From: Cohaesibacter sp.
GTDB lineage: Bacteria; Pseudomonadota; Alphaproteobacteria; Rhizobiales; Cohaesibacteraceae
NCBI GenBank assembly: GCA_025210795.1
Contig: JAOAQZ010000039.1
Location: forward strand, 1 to 64,000
DNA: 64,000 nt
Direction: 5' to 3'
Shown here: piece after piece, positions 26,513 through 36,510 of the stretch
Numbering within the stretch: position 1 is the first letter of the stretch
How the letters are laid out: the number at the start of each line of letters is the position of its first letter
Position numbers and translations under genes: made by a program
The notes under the pieces: generated by a model
What the model was told of the DNA's origin: nothing
Database searches by the model: none
The model's input: only the letters and a program-made list of their open reading frames with translations

Positions 26513-27532
26513 ATGAACAAGGAAGCCATGAAAATGGGAGCGATGAAACCAGCCCTAATCGCGCTATCGCTGATCGTGGGTAGCAGCATCTCCTCCCAAG
26601 CTCAGGACTTTACAGTCAAACTGGTCACAATCGAAGACAAAAAAGCAGTCTTTGCCACAGTTGAAAGCACTGATTCCATCGCCGCTCGCGTGCGCATCCC
26701 CGGTACGGTCTCTGAACTGAGCGTTACCGAAGGCTCCATGGTCAAGGAAGGCGAGACCATCGCGCTGGTGGGCGACCCCAAGCTGCCATTGCGCATTCAA
26801 GCCATCGACGCCCAGATCAGGGCAGCCCAGCGCGAGATTGATAATATCAAAACCGACAAAGACCGTGCCGAGAGCCTTTATAAAAAGGGCACAATCTCCA
26901 AGGTCCGGCGTGACCAGATCCTCACCCAGTTCGATGTTGCCTCCAACAAGCTGGAAGCAGCCGAGGCTGAGCGCGCGGTGATCGTCAAGCAAATGGAAGA
27001 AGGTGCGGTTTTAGCTCCTCAGTCAGGGCGGGTGCTGGATGTGCCGCTTACCGTTGGCTCAGTGGTCATGCCGGGTGAAGCGGTTGCCACAATCGCCAAG
27101 GAAAATTACATCCTGAGGCTGGCCCTGCCAGAACGGCATGCAAAATTTCTTAAAAAAGGCAATGAAGTCGACGTTGCTGGCCGCGGCACCAATTGCGATG
27201 AAAGCTGCACCCGCACCGGCATCATAGAAAAGGTCTATCCGCGCATCAGCAATGGCCGCGTGCTGGCAGACGCTCGCGTTGACGGTCTTGGCGACTATTT
27301 CGTCGGCGAACGGATACAGGTGCGTGTGGGGGCGGGCAGCCGCCAATCCTACCTCATTCCTGCCGATATGCTCTTCACCCGCTATGGGGTTGATTATGTG
27401 CGCGCCATCTCTGAGCAAGGGGACGAAACCGATATCGCCGTGCAGGCCGGTCATGCCTATAAGCGTGATGGCAAGGATATGATGGAAATTCTCTCTGGCC
27501 TGAGCGACGGCGATCGCCTTGTAAAGCCATAA
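26513..27532 (+). CDS. RND efflux pump periplasmic adaptor (membrane fusion protein)
   Basis: A 339-residue HlyD/AcrA-type adaptor that links an RND pump to an outer membrane channel. A signal-like hydrophobic stretch (MKPALIALSLIVGSSISSQA) precedes the mature part. The lipoyl half-motifs are RVRIPGTVSELSVTEGSMVK and GAVLAPQSGRVLDVPLTVGS. An alpha-hairpin lies between them (IDAQIRAAQREIDNIKTDKD) and a beta-barrel follows. It lacks the lipobox of many adaptors. The frame is open to 26456; 26513 was chosen because the signal peptide then has a sensible length. It ends nine bases before the pump gene. Confidence 0.92.
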   Translation: MNKEAMKMGAMKPALIALSLIVGSSISSQAQDFTVKLVTIEDKKAVFATVESTDSIAARVRIPGTVSELSVTEGSMVKEGETIALVGDPKLPLRIQAIDAQIRAAQREIDNIKTDKDRAESLYKKGTISKVRRDQILTQFDVASNKLEAAEAERAVIVKQMEEGAVLAPQSGRVLDVPLTVGSVVMPGEAVATIAKENYILRLALPERHAKFLKKGNEVDVAGRGTNCDESCTRTGIIEKVYPRISNGRVLADARVDGLGDYFVGERIQVRVGAGSRQSYLIPADMLFTRYGVDYVRAISEQGDETDIAVQAGHAYKRDGKDMMEILSGLSDGDRLVKP

Positions 27533-27541
27533 GGATCCGCT

Positions 27542-30500
27542 ATGAAACTCGGTATTTCAGGTAATCTGGCGAAATCCTTCATTTCATCGCCAATGACACC
27601 CCTTATGCTCATCACCGCCTTTGCCTTGGGGCTGGTTGCCCTTATGGCATTGCCGCGCGAAGAGGAGCCGCAAATCTCGGTGCCTATGGTCGACATTCAT
27701 GTGCGGGCAGACGGCTTGCGGGCGGAAGACGCGGTAAAGCTCATCACTGAACCGCTTGAGACCATCGTCAAAGGCATTGATGGCATTGAGCATGTCTATT
27801 CCCAGACTATGGATGACATGGTGACGGTCACAGCACGCTTTCTGGTCGGCACCAGCTCCGATGCAGCCGTTTTGCGGGTGCATGACAAGGTAAGAGCCAA
27901 TCTGTCACAAATTCCGGTCGGCATTCCCGAACCTTTGATTGTGGGGCGCGGCATTGATGATGTTGCAATCACGGTGCTCACATTGTCACCCCATCCAGAT
28001 GTTGCAGACAAATGGACCGACAACGCCATTTATAACATTGCAGATGAATTGCGCGTGGAGCTGGCAAAGCTTGACAATATCGGCCTAACCTATCTGGTGG
28101 GCGGCCAACAGGATCAGATCCGTATCGAGCCGGACGCAGAAAAACTGGCCCTTTATGGCATCACCTTGCAGCAGCTTGTCGGCAAGGTGAAATCAGCCAA
28201 CACGTCCTTCATGGTCGGTGCTATGCGCGAGCAGAACAAATCTCTGCCAGTTGCTGTGGGGCAGACCCTCTCAGGAGTGCCAGATATCGGCCTTTTGCTG
28301 CTCACAAGCCGCGATGGTCGCCCTGTCTATGTGCAGGATGTTGCCAAGGTGGTTGTCGGCGCTGCACAAAAGGAACATCGCGTCTGGCATATGCCGCGCC
28401 TTGAAAATGGTTCTTTGGGGCGCTTTCCTGCGGTCTCTATTGCGCTGGCCAAGCGCAAAGGGGCCAATGCCGTCAATATCTCCGCTGCCATCATGAAACG
28501 GGTGGACGAGGTCAAAGGCCAGATCATTCCCGAAGGCATGCGCGTTGATATTACCCGCAATTATGGTGAAACCGCCAATGAAAAGGCTAATGAACTGCTC
28601 TACCATCTGGGCTTGGCAACGGTTTCAATTGTGGTGCTGGTCGGCCTTTCCATTGGCTGGCGTGAGGGCATTGTTGTTTTCATCGTCATCCCGACCACCA
28701 TCTTGCTCACCCTCGCAGCTGCCTATTTGATGGGATATACCATCAACCGAGTCAGTCTGTTTGCCCTTATCTTTGCAATCGGCATCTTGGTGGATGACGC
28801 AATCGTCATGATTGAAAATATTGCCAGGCACTGGGCGATGAATGACGGGCGATCAAAAATTCAAGCCGCGATTGAAGGGGTTGCAGAGGTTGGTAATCCA
28901 ACCGTTGTGGCAACGCTCACCGTGGTGGCGGCTCTTCTACCCATGATGTTCGTCTCCGGCCTGATGGGGCCTTATATGAGCCCGATTCCGGCTGTCGCAT
29001 CAGCTGCTATGATCCTGTCTTTCTTCGTGGCTGTTATGCTGACCCCTTGGCTTATGGATCTTATTGGCAAGGGTGGTCATGCAGAAAGCGCCGATGGCGG
29101 CCTTTTGGGCAAATCCTACCGCTTTGCAGCAAAGCCTATTCTGGCCGGACGCGGTCGGGCGTGGATTTTCCTTCTCATCGTTGGCATTGCCACCATTGCC
29201 TCGACCATGCTCATCTATACAAAAGATGTAACGGTCAAACTGCTGCCCTTTGATAACAAATCCGAGCTTCAGGTCATTGCAGATTTGCCCGAAGGCAGCA
29301 CCCTTGAGACAACAGACAGGGTGCTGGCAAAGGTTGCCCGCAGTCTGGAAGGCGTGGCCGAAATCACCAATATCCAGTCTCACGCTGGCACCGCGGCACC
29401 CTTTGGCTTTAACGGTCTGGTGCGCCACTATTACTTGCGTGCCATGCCAGAGCAGGGCGATTTGCAAATCAATTTGAGCGAAAAGCACAATCGCGATCGC
29501 ACCTCCCACCAGATTGCACTGGAAATCCGCGAGCGGATCAAGACGCTTGATGTACCTGAGGGCACCAGCCTTAAAGTAGTGGAAGTGCCCCCCGGACCAC
29601 CGGTTCTCTCAACTCTTCTGGCCGAGATTTACGGACCGGATGCCGACACCCGCCGCGCGGTCGCAAGCGAGGTGCGCAAACTGTTTGAAGAAGTGCCTTT
29701 CGTGGTGGATGTCGATGACAGCTTTGGCACCCCGACCACACGAGCCCGCCTGCGCATTGATCAGGATAACCTTGAATATCACCGCGTAGAGCAGGGAGAT
29801 GTCTATCAGACCATTCAATATTACCTCAATGGTCAGGTGGTCGGCTATTCCCATAAGGGCAATGGACGCCGTCCGGTCGAGATTGCGGTCAAGCCAAACA
29901 AGGCGGATCTTGCCATCTCGGAACGGCTCTTGAGCATTCCCGTGCCGCAAAATGTCATCCCCGGTGAGCGCGGCGTTGTAGAGCTGGGCGATGTGGTGCG
30001 GGCTGACAGGGAGAAAGTCAGCTTCCCGATCTTCCGCCATAACGGCCGTTCGGCTGAAATGGTTATGGCAGAGCTTGCTGGTGAGTTCGAAGCTCCCATC
30101 TATGGCATGCTCGCCATTCAGGACAAGATCGACGCCCATGATTGGGGAGATTTGCCAAAACCGGACATTATTCTCCACGGTCAACCAGATGATGAAAGCA
30201 AGGTTGCTATGTTGTGGGATGGCGAATGGGAGGTAACTTGGGTAACTTTCAGGGATATGGGTGCTGCCTTTGGCGTTGCCATTCTGGCCATTTATGCCTT
30301 GGTTGTGGCTCAGTTCCATTCCTTCCGCGTTCCGCTTGTCGTGCTCACCCCCATCCCGCTCACGCTTATTGGCATTATGGTCGGGCACTGGTTATTTGAT
30401 GCAGCCTTTACGGCGACATCCATGATCGGCTTTATCGCTCTTGCAGGGATTATCGTAAGGAACTCAATTCTCTTGGTCGATTTCGTTGGCCATGAAAAGG

Positions 30501-30733
30501 GATCGGGACGTGAGCTGAAAGAGGTACTAATGGAAGCTGGATCAATTCGCTTCAAACCCATCATGCTCACAGCACTTGCTGCCATGATCGGAGCGGCAGT
30601 TATTCTGGCTGACCCGATCTTCCAGGGCCTTGCCATCTCGCTACTATTCGGGCTTGCCTCTTCTACCTTGCTTACGGTGCTTGTCATTCCCGCCATCTAT
30701 GTGGCGCTCAAAGGACCAGAAAAGAAGATGTAG
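27542..30733 (+). CDS. RND family efflux pump permease
   Basis: A 1063-residue inner membrane proton-driven pump of the hydrophobe/amphiphile efflux type. Helix 1 is near the N-terminus (MTPLMLITAFALGLVALMAL), followed by the periplasmic porter domain, a block of helices with the proton-relay GILVDDAIVMIENIARH in helix 4, a second periplasmic domain and a second block (SMIGFIALAGIIVRNSILLVD). It forms an operon with the adaptor. No outer membrane factor is adjacent; the tolC at 2861 may fill that role. The substrate is not readable from sequence. Confidence 0.94.
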   Translation: MKLGISGNLAKSFISSPMTPLMLITAFALGLVALMALPREEEPQISVPMVDIHVRADGLRAEDAVKLITEPLETIVKGIDGIEHVYSQTMDDMVTVTARFLVGTSSDAAVLRVHDKVRANLSQIPVGIPEPLIVGRGIDDVAITVLTLSPHPDVADKWTDNAIYNIADELRVELAKLDNIGLTYLVGGQQDQIRIEPDAEKLALYGITLQQLVGKVKSANTSFMVGAMREQNKSLPVAVGQTLSGVPDIGLLLLTSRDGRPVYVQDVAKVVVGAAQKEHRVWHMPRLENGSLGRFPAVSIALAKRKGANAVNISAAIMKRVDEVKGQIIPEGMRVDITRNYGETANEKANELLYHLGLATVSIVVLVGLSIGWREGIVVFIVIPTTILLTLAAAYLMGYTINRVSLFALIFAIGILVDDAIVMIENIARHWAMNDGRSKIQAAIEGVAEVGNPTVVATLTVVAALLPMMFVSGLMGPYMSPIPAVASAAMILSFFVAVMLTPWLMDLIGKGGHAESADGGLLGKSYRFAAKPILAGRGRAWIFLLIVGIATIASTMLIYTKDVTVKLLPFDNKSELQVIADLPEGSTLETTDRVLAKVARSLEGVAEITNIQSHAGTAAPFGFNGLVRHYYLRAMPEQGDLQINLSEKHNRDRTSHQIALEIRERIKTLDVPEGTSLKVVEVPPGPPVLSTLLAEIYGPDADTRRAVASEVRKLFEEVPFVVDVDDSFGTPTTRARLRIDQDNLEYHRVEQGDVYQTIQYYLNGQVVGYSHKGNGRRPVEIAVKPNKADLAISERLLSIPVPQNVIPGERGVVELGDVVRADREKVSFPIFRHNGRSAEMVMAELAGEFEAPIYGMLAIQDKIDAHDWGDLPKPDIILHGQPDDESKVAMLWDGEWEVTWVTFRDMGAAFGVAILAIYALVVAQFHSFRVPLVVLTPIPLTLIGIMVGHWLFDAAFTATSMIGFIALAGIIVRNSILLVDFVGHEKGSGRELKEVLMEAGSIRFKPIMLTALAAMIGAAVILADPIFQGLAISLLFGLASSTLLTVLVIPAIYVALKGPEKKM

Positions 30734-30774
30734 ACCATCTCATTTCACAAGAAATGAAGGTCATAATCAATAAT

Positions 30775-30804
30775 GGGGCTGCCGGTAATGGCAGCCCCGT
30801 TTTC
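30775..30804 (+). terminator. terminator of the RND operon
   Basis: GGGGCTGCC (30775-30783), loop GGTAAT, GGCAGCCCC (30790-30798), then GTTTT. The reverse strand lacks a T run, so it acts for the plus strand. Confidence 0.88.
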
Positions 30805-30839
30805 ATTTGTGATGAGCTTGCAAGGTCTATCGCAGGTAA

Positions 30840-31475
30840 TCAGCCCGCCATAATGGACTTAACGCCATCGACGATAAACTGGATAGAGAGAGCGGCAAGC
30901 AACACGCCAAGCAGGCGCGTCAGAATATTGCGGCCATTGCTGCCAAGCAGTTTCTCAACCGGACTGGCCAGTGAGAACATCAACAGCACTAGCGCCAACA
31001 CCACAAAAATGATAAAGAGGACAGATCCCTGTTCAACCCAGTCAGCGGATTTGGACGAGAGAAGCAATACCGCGGATATTGCGCCCGGGCCGGAGATCAG
31101 CGGGATTGCCAGCGGGAACACGGCAATATTATGGATCTCGTCATCGGTGAGAGCTTTTTGAGCCGATTTGGATTTCCGCTCTTTGCGCTTTTCAAACACC
31201 ATTTCAAAGGCAATGACAAAAAGTAGAATGCCGCCTGCAATCCGAAACGCCCCAAGCGAAATACCAAGAACCGACAGGATGGCCTGTCCGATAAGCGCAA
31301 AGGAGATCAGGATAAAGGCTGCCGTGATCACCGAGCGAAAGGCAATGCGCAGCCGCTCATTTTTGCTGGCACCCGACGTGATAGCCAGAAAGATTGGCGC
31401 CAGCCCAAGCGGGTCAATGGTGACAAACAGCGTGATAAAGGCGTTGAGCATCAAATCAAGGGGCAATGCATCCAT
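30840..31475 (-). CDS. MarC family integral membrane protein
   Basis: A 211-residue protein with six predicted membrane helices. Family hallmarks are LFVTIDPLGLAPIFLAIT at the start and FPLAIPLISGPGAISAVLLL in the middle. MarC proteins were once linked to multiple antibiotic resistance, but that link has not held up, and the function is unknown. A basic loop (EKRKERKSKSAQK) sits between helices 3 and 4. The start has a GGAGG site. It is convergent with the RND operon and divergent from gyrA. Confidence 0.92.
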   Translation of the reverse strand: MDALPLDLMLNAFITLFVTIDPLGLAPIFLAITSGASKNERLRIAFRSVITAAFILISFALIGQAILSVLGISLGAFRIAGGILLFVIAFEMVFEKRKERKSKSAQKALTDDEIHNIAVFPLAIPLISGPGAISAVLLLSSKSADWVEQGSVLFIIFVVLALVLLMFSLASPVEKLLGSNGRNILTRLLGVLLAALSIQFIVDGVKSIMAG

Positions 31476-31622
31476 ATCCGGCCTCCGGTGCGATGAAATA
31501 AGGGTCTGAGCTTAGTTGCATTTTCTCTAAGACGAAAGTGGAAGAGGGCCTCTGCACACCATTAAGTCGGCATCTGCAGACTTTCCTCACAGGCAGCCAT
31601 AACCTGACTTGGCTGCACACCC

Positions 31623-34460
31623 ATGAATCGGATATACAGAACTACCCTTTTGCCAAGGATTCGAGACACTCCTTTGACAGACACAAATGAAACACTTCCG
31701 GGCGATGCTCTGGCAACAGATATCAAGCCCGTTTCCATCACCGATGAGATGAAACGCAGCTATCTTGATTACGCCATGAGCGTGATCGTAAGCCGTGCGT
31801 TGCCTGATGTGCGTGATGGACTGAAGCCGGTTCATCGGCGCATTCTCTATTCCATGCATGAAAATGGCTATGAATGGAACAAGCCTTATCGCAAATCCGC
31901 TCGCGTGGTCGGTGATGTGATGGGTAAATATCACCCTCATGGTGATAGTGCCATTTATGATGCCCTTGTGCGTATGACGCAGGATTTCTCCCTGCGCTTG
32001 CCTTTGATCGACGGGCAGGGGAACTTTGGCTCGGTTGACGGCGATAGCGCTGCGGCCATGCGTTATACGGAATGTCGTCTGGAAAAGGTCACCACAACGA
32101 TTTTGGGCGATCTGGACAAAGACACCGTCAATTTCGTTGACAACTATGATAATTCCGAGAGCGAACCATCGGTTCTGCCATCCCGCTTTCCAAACCTTTT
32201 GGTCAATGGAGCGGGGGGGATTGCGGTTGGTATGGCAACCAACATTCCGCCCCACAATCTGGGCGAGGTGATTGATGCCTCTATCGCGCTTATCGACAAT
32301 CCCGCTCTTATGGCCGAAGAGTTGATGGAATATGTGCCGGGGCCGGATTTCCCGACCGGCGGCATCATCCTTGGTCGTGCTGGTATTCGCAGCGCATATA
32401 ACACCGGCCGCGGCTCTATCATGATGCGCGGCAAGGTCGATGTGGAAGAAATCCGCAAAGACCGCAATGCTCTCATCATCACCGAGATTCCCTATCAGGT
32501 GAACAAGGCCTCGATGATCGAGAAAATTGCCGATGCAGTTCGCAATAAGCGCATTGAGGGCATTTCCGATATTCGTGACGAATCTGATCGTCAGGGCATG
32601 CGGGTTGTGGTGGAACTGAAACGCGACGCCGTACCGGATGTTGTTCTCAATCAGCTTTATCGCTTCTCGCAGCTGCAAACCTCCTTTGGCACCAATATGG
32701 TGGCGCTCAATGGAGGCAAGCCAGAGTTGATGAATTTGCGCGATGTTCTGGTTGCCTTTAACGCCTTCCGCGAAGAGGTTGTCAGCCGCCGTACCAAGTT
32801 CTTGCTGAATAAAGCCCGCGAGCGCGCTCATATCTTGGTGGGGCTGGCCATTGCTGTTGCCAATATTGATGAAGTGATTGCACTGATCCGCAAGGCACCG
32901 GATCCGGCGACCGCCCGTCACGAATTGATGACACGGCGCTGGAAGGCGCAGGATATTGAAGCGCTCATCCAGCTTATCGACGACCCGCGCCACAAGCTTA
33001 ACGATGATGGCACCTATCATCTGTCAGAAGAGCAGGCGCGTGCGATCCTCGATCTGCGCTTGCAGCGCCTGACCGCACTTGGCCGGGACGAAGTCAGCGA
33101 CGAGCTCAACGCCCTTGGCGAAAAGATCAAGGATTATCTTGATATTCTGCGCTCTCGCGAGCGGATCTATAATATCGTCAAAGAGGAAATGCTTGAACTC
33201 AAAGAAGCATTTGCCACACCACGCCGCACCGAAATCGTTGAAGGTGGTGCTGATTTTGACGACGAAGATCTGATCCAGCGCGAAGATATGGTCGTGACCG
33301 TCTCCCATGCCGGTTACATCAAGCGCGTGCCGCTCTCCACTTACCGCGCCCAGCGTCGTGGTGGTAAGGGCCGCTCTGGCATGGCCACAAAGGACGAGGA
33401 TTTTGTAACGCGGCTCTTTGTGGGCAATACCCACACGCCGGTTCTCTTCTTCTCTTCACGCGGCATTGCCTACAAAATGAAGGTTTGGCGCCTGCCACTG
33501 TCTGCTCCGCAAGGCAAAGGCAAGGCTCTTATTAATCTGCTGCCGCTTCAGCAGGGCGAGCGCATCACATCCATCCTGCCCCTTCCTGAAGATGAGGAAA
33601 GCTGGGAAACTCTGGATCTGATGTTCGCAACCGTCTCCGGTTCCGTTCGCCGTAACAAGCTGTCCGACTTCAAGCTGGTCAACAGAAATGGCAAAATCGC
33701 CATGAAGTTTGAAGAGGGCACAGAAGACGGCATTGTCGGGGTCGAGACCTGTGACACCGATAGCGACGTCATGCTGACGACCGCCAAAGGGCAATGTATC
33801 CGCTTCTCCGTTGAAGATGTCCGCATCTTCCAAAGCCGCGGATCCACTGGCGTGCGCGGGATCAAGCTAGAGGACGATGACAAGGTTATCTCCATGTCCA
33901 TCTTGCGTCACTTTGATGCCGATCCGGACGAGAGAACCGAATATCTACGCCGCGCCAATGCCATGCGTCGTGCCCTGAATGGAGAAGATGCTGAAGAGGC
34001 ACCGGCGGATGTTCCGGCAACCTCCCTTGGGGAAGACCGCTATGCTGAAATGGGAGCTGCAGAACAGTTTGTTTTGACCCTGTCCGAAAATGGCTTTGGC
34101 AAACGCACCTCATCCTATGAATACCGGATTTCCGGTCGTGGCGGCAAAGGCATTGCGGCCATGGCGGTGAATGATCGCAACGGCCGTCTTGTTGCCAGCT
34201 TCCCGGCGGAAGAGAGCGACCAGATCATGCTGGTAACCGATGGTGGTCAGCTCATCCGCTGCCCGATTGATGGCATCCGCATTGCTGGCCGTGCCACACA
34301 AGGGGTGACCGTCTTCAAAACAAGAGACAGCGAAAAAGTCGTCTCTGTCGAGCGGATCTCTGAAGATGAGTCTGAAGAGGGCACCGAGTTTGAAGGTGGC
34401 AATGATCAGCCATCCTCAGATGGCCCAAGTGGTGATCAGGGCGAATCTTCCCAAGAATAG
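31623..34460 (+). CDS. gyrA: DNA gyrase subunit A
   Basis: A 945-residue subunit (928 if the in-frame TTG at 31674 is used) that breaks and rejoins DNA during negative supercoiling. The active-site tyrosine lies in [10 protein letters not shown]. The quinolone-determining region [17 protein letters not shown] has Ser109 and Asp113 from this start, matching E. coli Ser83 and Asp87, the drug-sensitive residues. The C-terminal beta-pinwheel has the GyrA box [10 protein letters not shown] near residue 577 and a second similar blade ([10 protein letters not shown]). The acidic tail is rich in Glu, Ser and Asp. It heads the conserved run gyrA-coaD-ppi-ppi-queA-tgt. Confidence 0.97.
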   Translation: MNRIYRTTLLPRIRDTPLTDTNETLPGDALATDIKPVSITDEMKRSYLDYAMSVIVSRALPDVRDGLKPVHRRILYSMHENGYEWNKPYRKSARVVGDVMGKYHPHGDSAIYDALVRMTQDFSLRLPLIDGQGNFGSVDGDSAAAMRYTECRLEKVTTTILGDLDKDTVNFVDNYDNSESEPSVLPSRFPNLLVNGAGGIAVGMATNIPPHNLGEVIDASIALIDNPALMAEELMEYVPGPDFPTGGIILGRAGIRSAYNTGRGSIMMRGKVDVEEIRKDRNALIITEIPYQVNKASMIEKIADAVRNKRIEGISDIRDESDRQGMRVVVELKRDAVPDVVLNQLYRFSQLQTSFGTNMVALNGGKPELMNLRDVLVAFNAFREEVVSRRTKFLLNKARERAHILVGLAIAVANIDEVIALIRKAPDPATARHELMTRRWKAQDIEALIQLIDDPRHKLNDDGTYHLSEEQARAILDLRLQRLTALGRDEVSDELNALGEKIKDYLDILRSRERIYNIVKEEMLELKEAFATPRRTEIVEGGADFDDEDLIQREDMVVTVSHAGYIKRVPLSTYRAQRRGGKGRSGMATKDEDFVTRLFVGNTHTPVLFFSSRGIAYKMKVWRLPLSAPQGKGKALINLLPLQQGERITSILPLPEDEESWETLDLMFATVSGSVRRNKLSDFKLVNRNGKIAMKFEEGTEDGIVGVETCDTDSDVMLTTAKGQCIRFSVEDVRIFQSRGSTGVRGIKLEDDDKVISMSILRHFDADPDERTEYLRRANAMRRALNGEDAEEAPADVPATSLGEDRYAEMGAAEQFVLTLSENGFGKRTSSYEYRISGRGGKGIAAMAVNDRNGRLVASFPAEESDQIMLVTDGGQLIRCPIDGIRIAGRATQGVTVFKTRDSEKVVSVERISEDESEEGTEFEGGNDQPSSDGPSGDQGESSQE

Positions 34461-34486
34461 CCAGAGACTGCCAATCACAAAGACAC

Positions 34487-34518
34487 AAAAGGGCCTTCCT
34501 GAGCGAAGGCCCTTTTTT
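34487..34518 (+). terminator. terminator of gyrA
   Basis: AAAAGGGCCTTC (34487-34498), six-base loop, GAAGGCCCTTTT (34505-34516) running into a T stretch. Confidence 0.92.
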
Positions 34519-34578
34519 ATTGGCATTTCAATTTGCGCTCCACGCCTTCAACACTCTCTATTCCTAGAGAATTACAAA

Positions 34579-34603
34579 CAAAAAAAGAGGCCCGAAGGCC
34601 TCA
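34579..34603 (-). terminator. terminator of the small secreted protein gene
   Basis: On the minus strand GAGGCC, tetraloop TTCG, GGCCTC (opposite 34602-34587), then a long T run opposite 34579-34586. The TTCG loop makes a very stable hairpin. Confidence 0.85.
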
Positions 34604-34657
34604 TTTTAAATCTGCAAAAAGAAGGTCAGATTTTTGCAAAGAAACAGCTGTTAATCC

Positions 34658-34954
34658 CTATTGTGTCGCAACAAGGGCCAGTTTGTCCTTGCTCAATCGG
34701 GCAGCAGTGCCTTTGGAAGATAGAAATGTTGCTTTTTCAGGCGCAACAAAGGGCGTGATCTGATCAACAGCATCACAGCGCATGCGCCCTTTAACTGCGA
34801 TACATTCCCCGGCGGATGAAAGACCGTAAGAAAAACCGAGCGGTATTGGTTTGGAATCGGCCTGCGCACCAGAAAAAGCGATAAAACCAAGGCTCGCAAC
34901 ACATACGGCAATACCGCCCATCACGACCAATCTTGTCTTCTGTAAAGAATTCAT
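34658..34954 (-). CDS. small secreted protein of unknown function
   Basis: A 98-residue protein, not recognised. The N-terminus is a clear signal peptide (MNSLQKTRLVVMGGIAVCVA then SLGFIAFSGAQA, cleavage before DSKP). The mature part of about 66 residues has two Cys (GECIAVKGRMRCDAVDQ) that could form a disulphide, and a basic Ser/Lys-rich C-terminus. The frame is open to 35059, but the Met at 34954 directly precedes the signal peptide and has a G-rich ribosome site. It is inserted between gyrA and coaD, which are usually near neighbours, and is transcribed in the opposite direction with its own terminator. Confidence 0.65.
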   Translation of the reverse strand: MNSLQKTRLVVMGGIAVCVASLGFIAFSGAQADSKPIPLGFSYGLSSAGECIAVKGRMRCDAVDQITPFVAPEKATFLSSKGTAARLSKDKLALVATQ

Positions 34955-35063
34955 CAAAAGCCCCCCGAAAGCCAACCGGACACACATTTGATGTCCCGCA
35001 GCTCTGCTGCTTTGTTTTGCATGCCAATCCAGCGTTTCTACGCTTGTGATAGAGATCATGCAC

Positions 35064-35078
35064 TGGGCATATTGCCCA
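35064..35078. promoter_or_regulatory. palindrome between the small secreted protein gene and coaD
   Basis: TGGGCA-TAT-TGCCCA is a perfect 15-base palindrome in the 351-base divergent intergenic region (34955-35305). A second smaller one, AGGCA-TGG-TGCCT, follows at about 35104-35116. Either may be an operator. Nothing else was recognised in this region. Confidence 0.35.
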
Positions 35079-35305
35079 TTTGTTAATGATTAAGACTTTT
35101 CTAAGGCATGGTGCCTGAAAGAGATATGATCACCTCATTCATCTTGCATTCATCAACCTGAACGGGTGCTGATCAAACAGGCAAGATCACGTCTCTTACC
35201 TCTAGGACGAGGTGAACAGGCAAAAGGTTCAAACAAATATACATTATGATAAAAATCAGTAGCCAAGACTTGTGATTGAAGAAAAGGAACGCTAGGAACA
35301 AAGGC

Positions 35306-35806
35306 ATGACCAAAAAAATTGCACTTTATCCCGGCTCCTTCGACCCCATCACATTGGGGCATATCGATATTGCAAGGCGGGCCTGCCAGGTGGTTGATAA
35401 ACTGGTGCTGGCCGTTGGTGTTCACCATGGCAAGAAACCCTTTTTTACCGCGCAGGAACGCTTTGACCTTATTGGAGAAGTGATCGGCCCCATCGCAAGC
35501 GAAACCGGCACCGAACTAGACGTCATTTCTTTTGACGGTCTGGTTGTGGATGCCGCGCGCAAGACAAATGCCACTCTGATGATCAGGGGGCTGCGCGATG
35601 GCACGGATCTTGACTATGAAATGCAGCTGGCTGGCATGAATGAAGCCATGGCGCCAGACATTTTCACCCTTTATTTGCCCTCAAGTGGCGAAGTTCGCCA
35701 TATTGCTGCCAGCCTCGTTCGTCAGGTTGCCACAATGGGAGGCGATATTACGCCTTTTGTTCCTCCTGCAGTCAATGCGGCTGTGGCCCAAAAGCTATCA
35801 ACATAA
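35306..35806 (+). CDS. coaD: phosphopantetheine adenylyltransferase
   Basis: A 166-residue enzyme for the fourth step of coenzyme A synthesis: ATP plus 4'-phosphopantetheine gives dephospho-CoA. The nucleotidyltransferase TxGH motif appears in LYPGSFDPITLGHIDIARRA (residues 6-25). MIRGLRDGTDLDYEMQLAGM and a C-terminal VRHIAASLVRQVA follow. In the last motif the usual Ser-Ser is Ala-Ala. The ATG at 35306 is preferred over an upstream TTG because it places the motif at the family position. The stop is followed almost immediately by the secreted cyclophilin gene. Confidence 0.96.
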   Translation: MTKKIALYPGSFDPITLGHIDIARRACQVVDKLVLAVGVHHGKKPFFTAQERFDLIGEVIGPIASETGTELDVISFDGLVVDAARKTNATLMIRGLRDGTDLDYEMQLAGMNEAMAPDIFTLYLPSSGEVRHIAASLVRQVATMGGDITPFVPPAVNAAVAQKLST

Positions 35807-35818
35807 ATGGACGCAAGA

Positions 35819-36358
35819 ATGAAACTCTTTGTTCGTCTTTTGGCCGTTCTGGCCATGATCAGCACCTTATCCTTCGCAGGCGCCGCCTCAGCGCAGGATA
35901 AGGAAAACACTCTTTATCTCGATACCAATTATGGCCGCGTAGTCATCAAACTGCGCCCCGATATTGCCCCCAACCATGTTGCACGCATTAAAAAGCTGAC
36001 CCGACAAGGCTTTTATGATGGTCTTAAATTTCATCGCGTGATTGAAGGCTTCATGGCGCAAACAGGCGACCCGCAAGGCATTGGTATTGGTGGCTCTTCC
36101 CTTCCGGATCTGAAAGAAGAATTCAACCCGCGCCCGTTCGAGCGCGGCGTTCTTGGCATGGCCCGCTCATCCGACCCCAACAGCGCAAATTCCCAGTTCT
36201 TCATTATGTATGGGGATGCAGCATGGCTGAACGGCCAATATACCGCTTGGGGTGATGTCATATCTGGCATGGAATTTGTTGACCAGATCAAAAAGGGTGA
36301 GCCACCCGCAAAACCTGATGTGATCGTCAAAATGCAAATCGCAGCCGACGTCAAATAG
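35819..36358 (+). CDS. secreted cyclophilin-type peptidyl-prolyl isomerase
   Basis: A 179-residue cyclophilin that speeds cis-trans isomerisation at proline bonds, here in the periplasm. The signal peptide is MKLFVRLLAVLAMISTLSFA with cleavage near ASA/QDK. The catalytic region reads FHRVIEGFMAQTGDPQGIGI with the key Arg, Phe and Gln, followed by ARSSDPNSANSQFFIM. An ATG at 35807, one base after the coaD stop, is an alternative start. It is a close paralogue of the next gene, which lacks a signal peptide; the pair serves the two compartments. Confidence 0.94.
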   Translation: MKLFVRLLAVLAMISTLSFAGAASAQDKENTLYLDTNYGRVVIKLRPDIAPNHVARIKKLTRQGFYDGLKFHRVIEGFMAQTGDPQGIGIGGSSLPDLKEEFNPRPFERGVLGMARSSDPNSANSQFFIMYGDAAWLNGQYTAWGDVISGMEFVDQIKKGEPPAKPDVIVKMQIAADVK

Positions 36359-36510
36359 GCACGTTTGAGCATACTTTGCTTTGGGGACTGGCTAATTTCT
36401 TTAGACAGGCCTCAAGTGAAGACTTATAACAGAGTCTAGCAAATCCAGCGCCGGTCCCCTTGACCGTGATACGGCGTGGATGACCGAATGAACCGACAAA
36501 GGAATGAATT

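Noticed and set aside
31920-31990. Quinolone-resistance changes in gyrA
   Set aside because: The positions matching E. coli Ser83 and Asp87 are Ser and Asp, the sensitive state.
31587-33020. Open frame of 477 codons on the minus strand
   Set aside because: Antisense shadow of gyrA, rich in His and Asn with no domain pattern.
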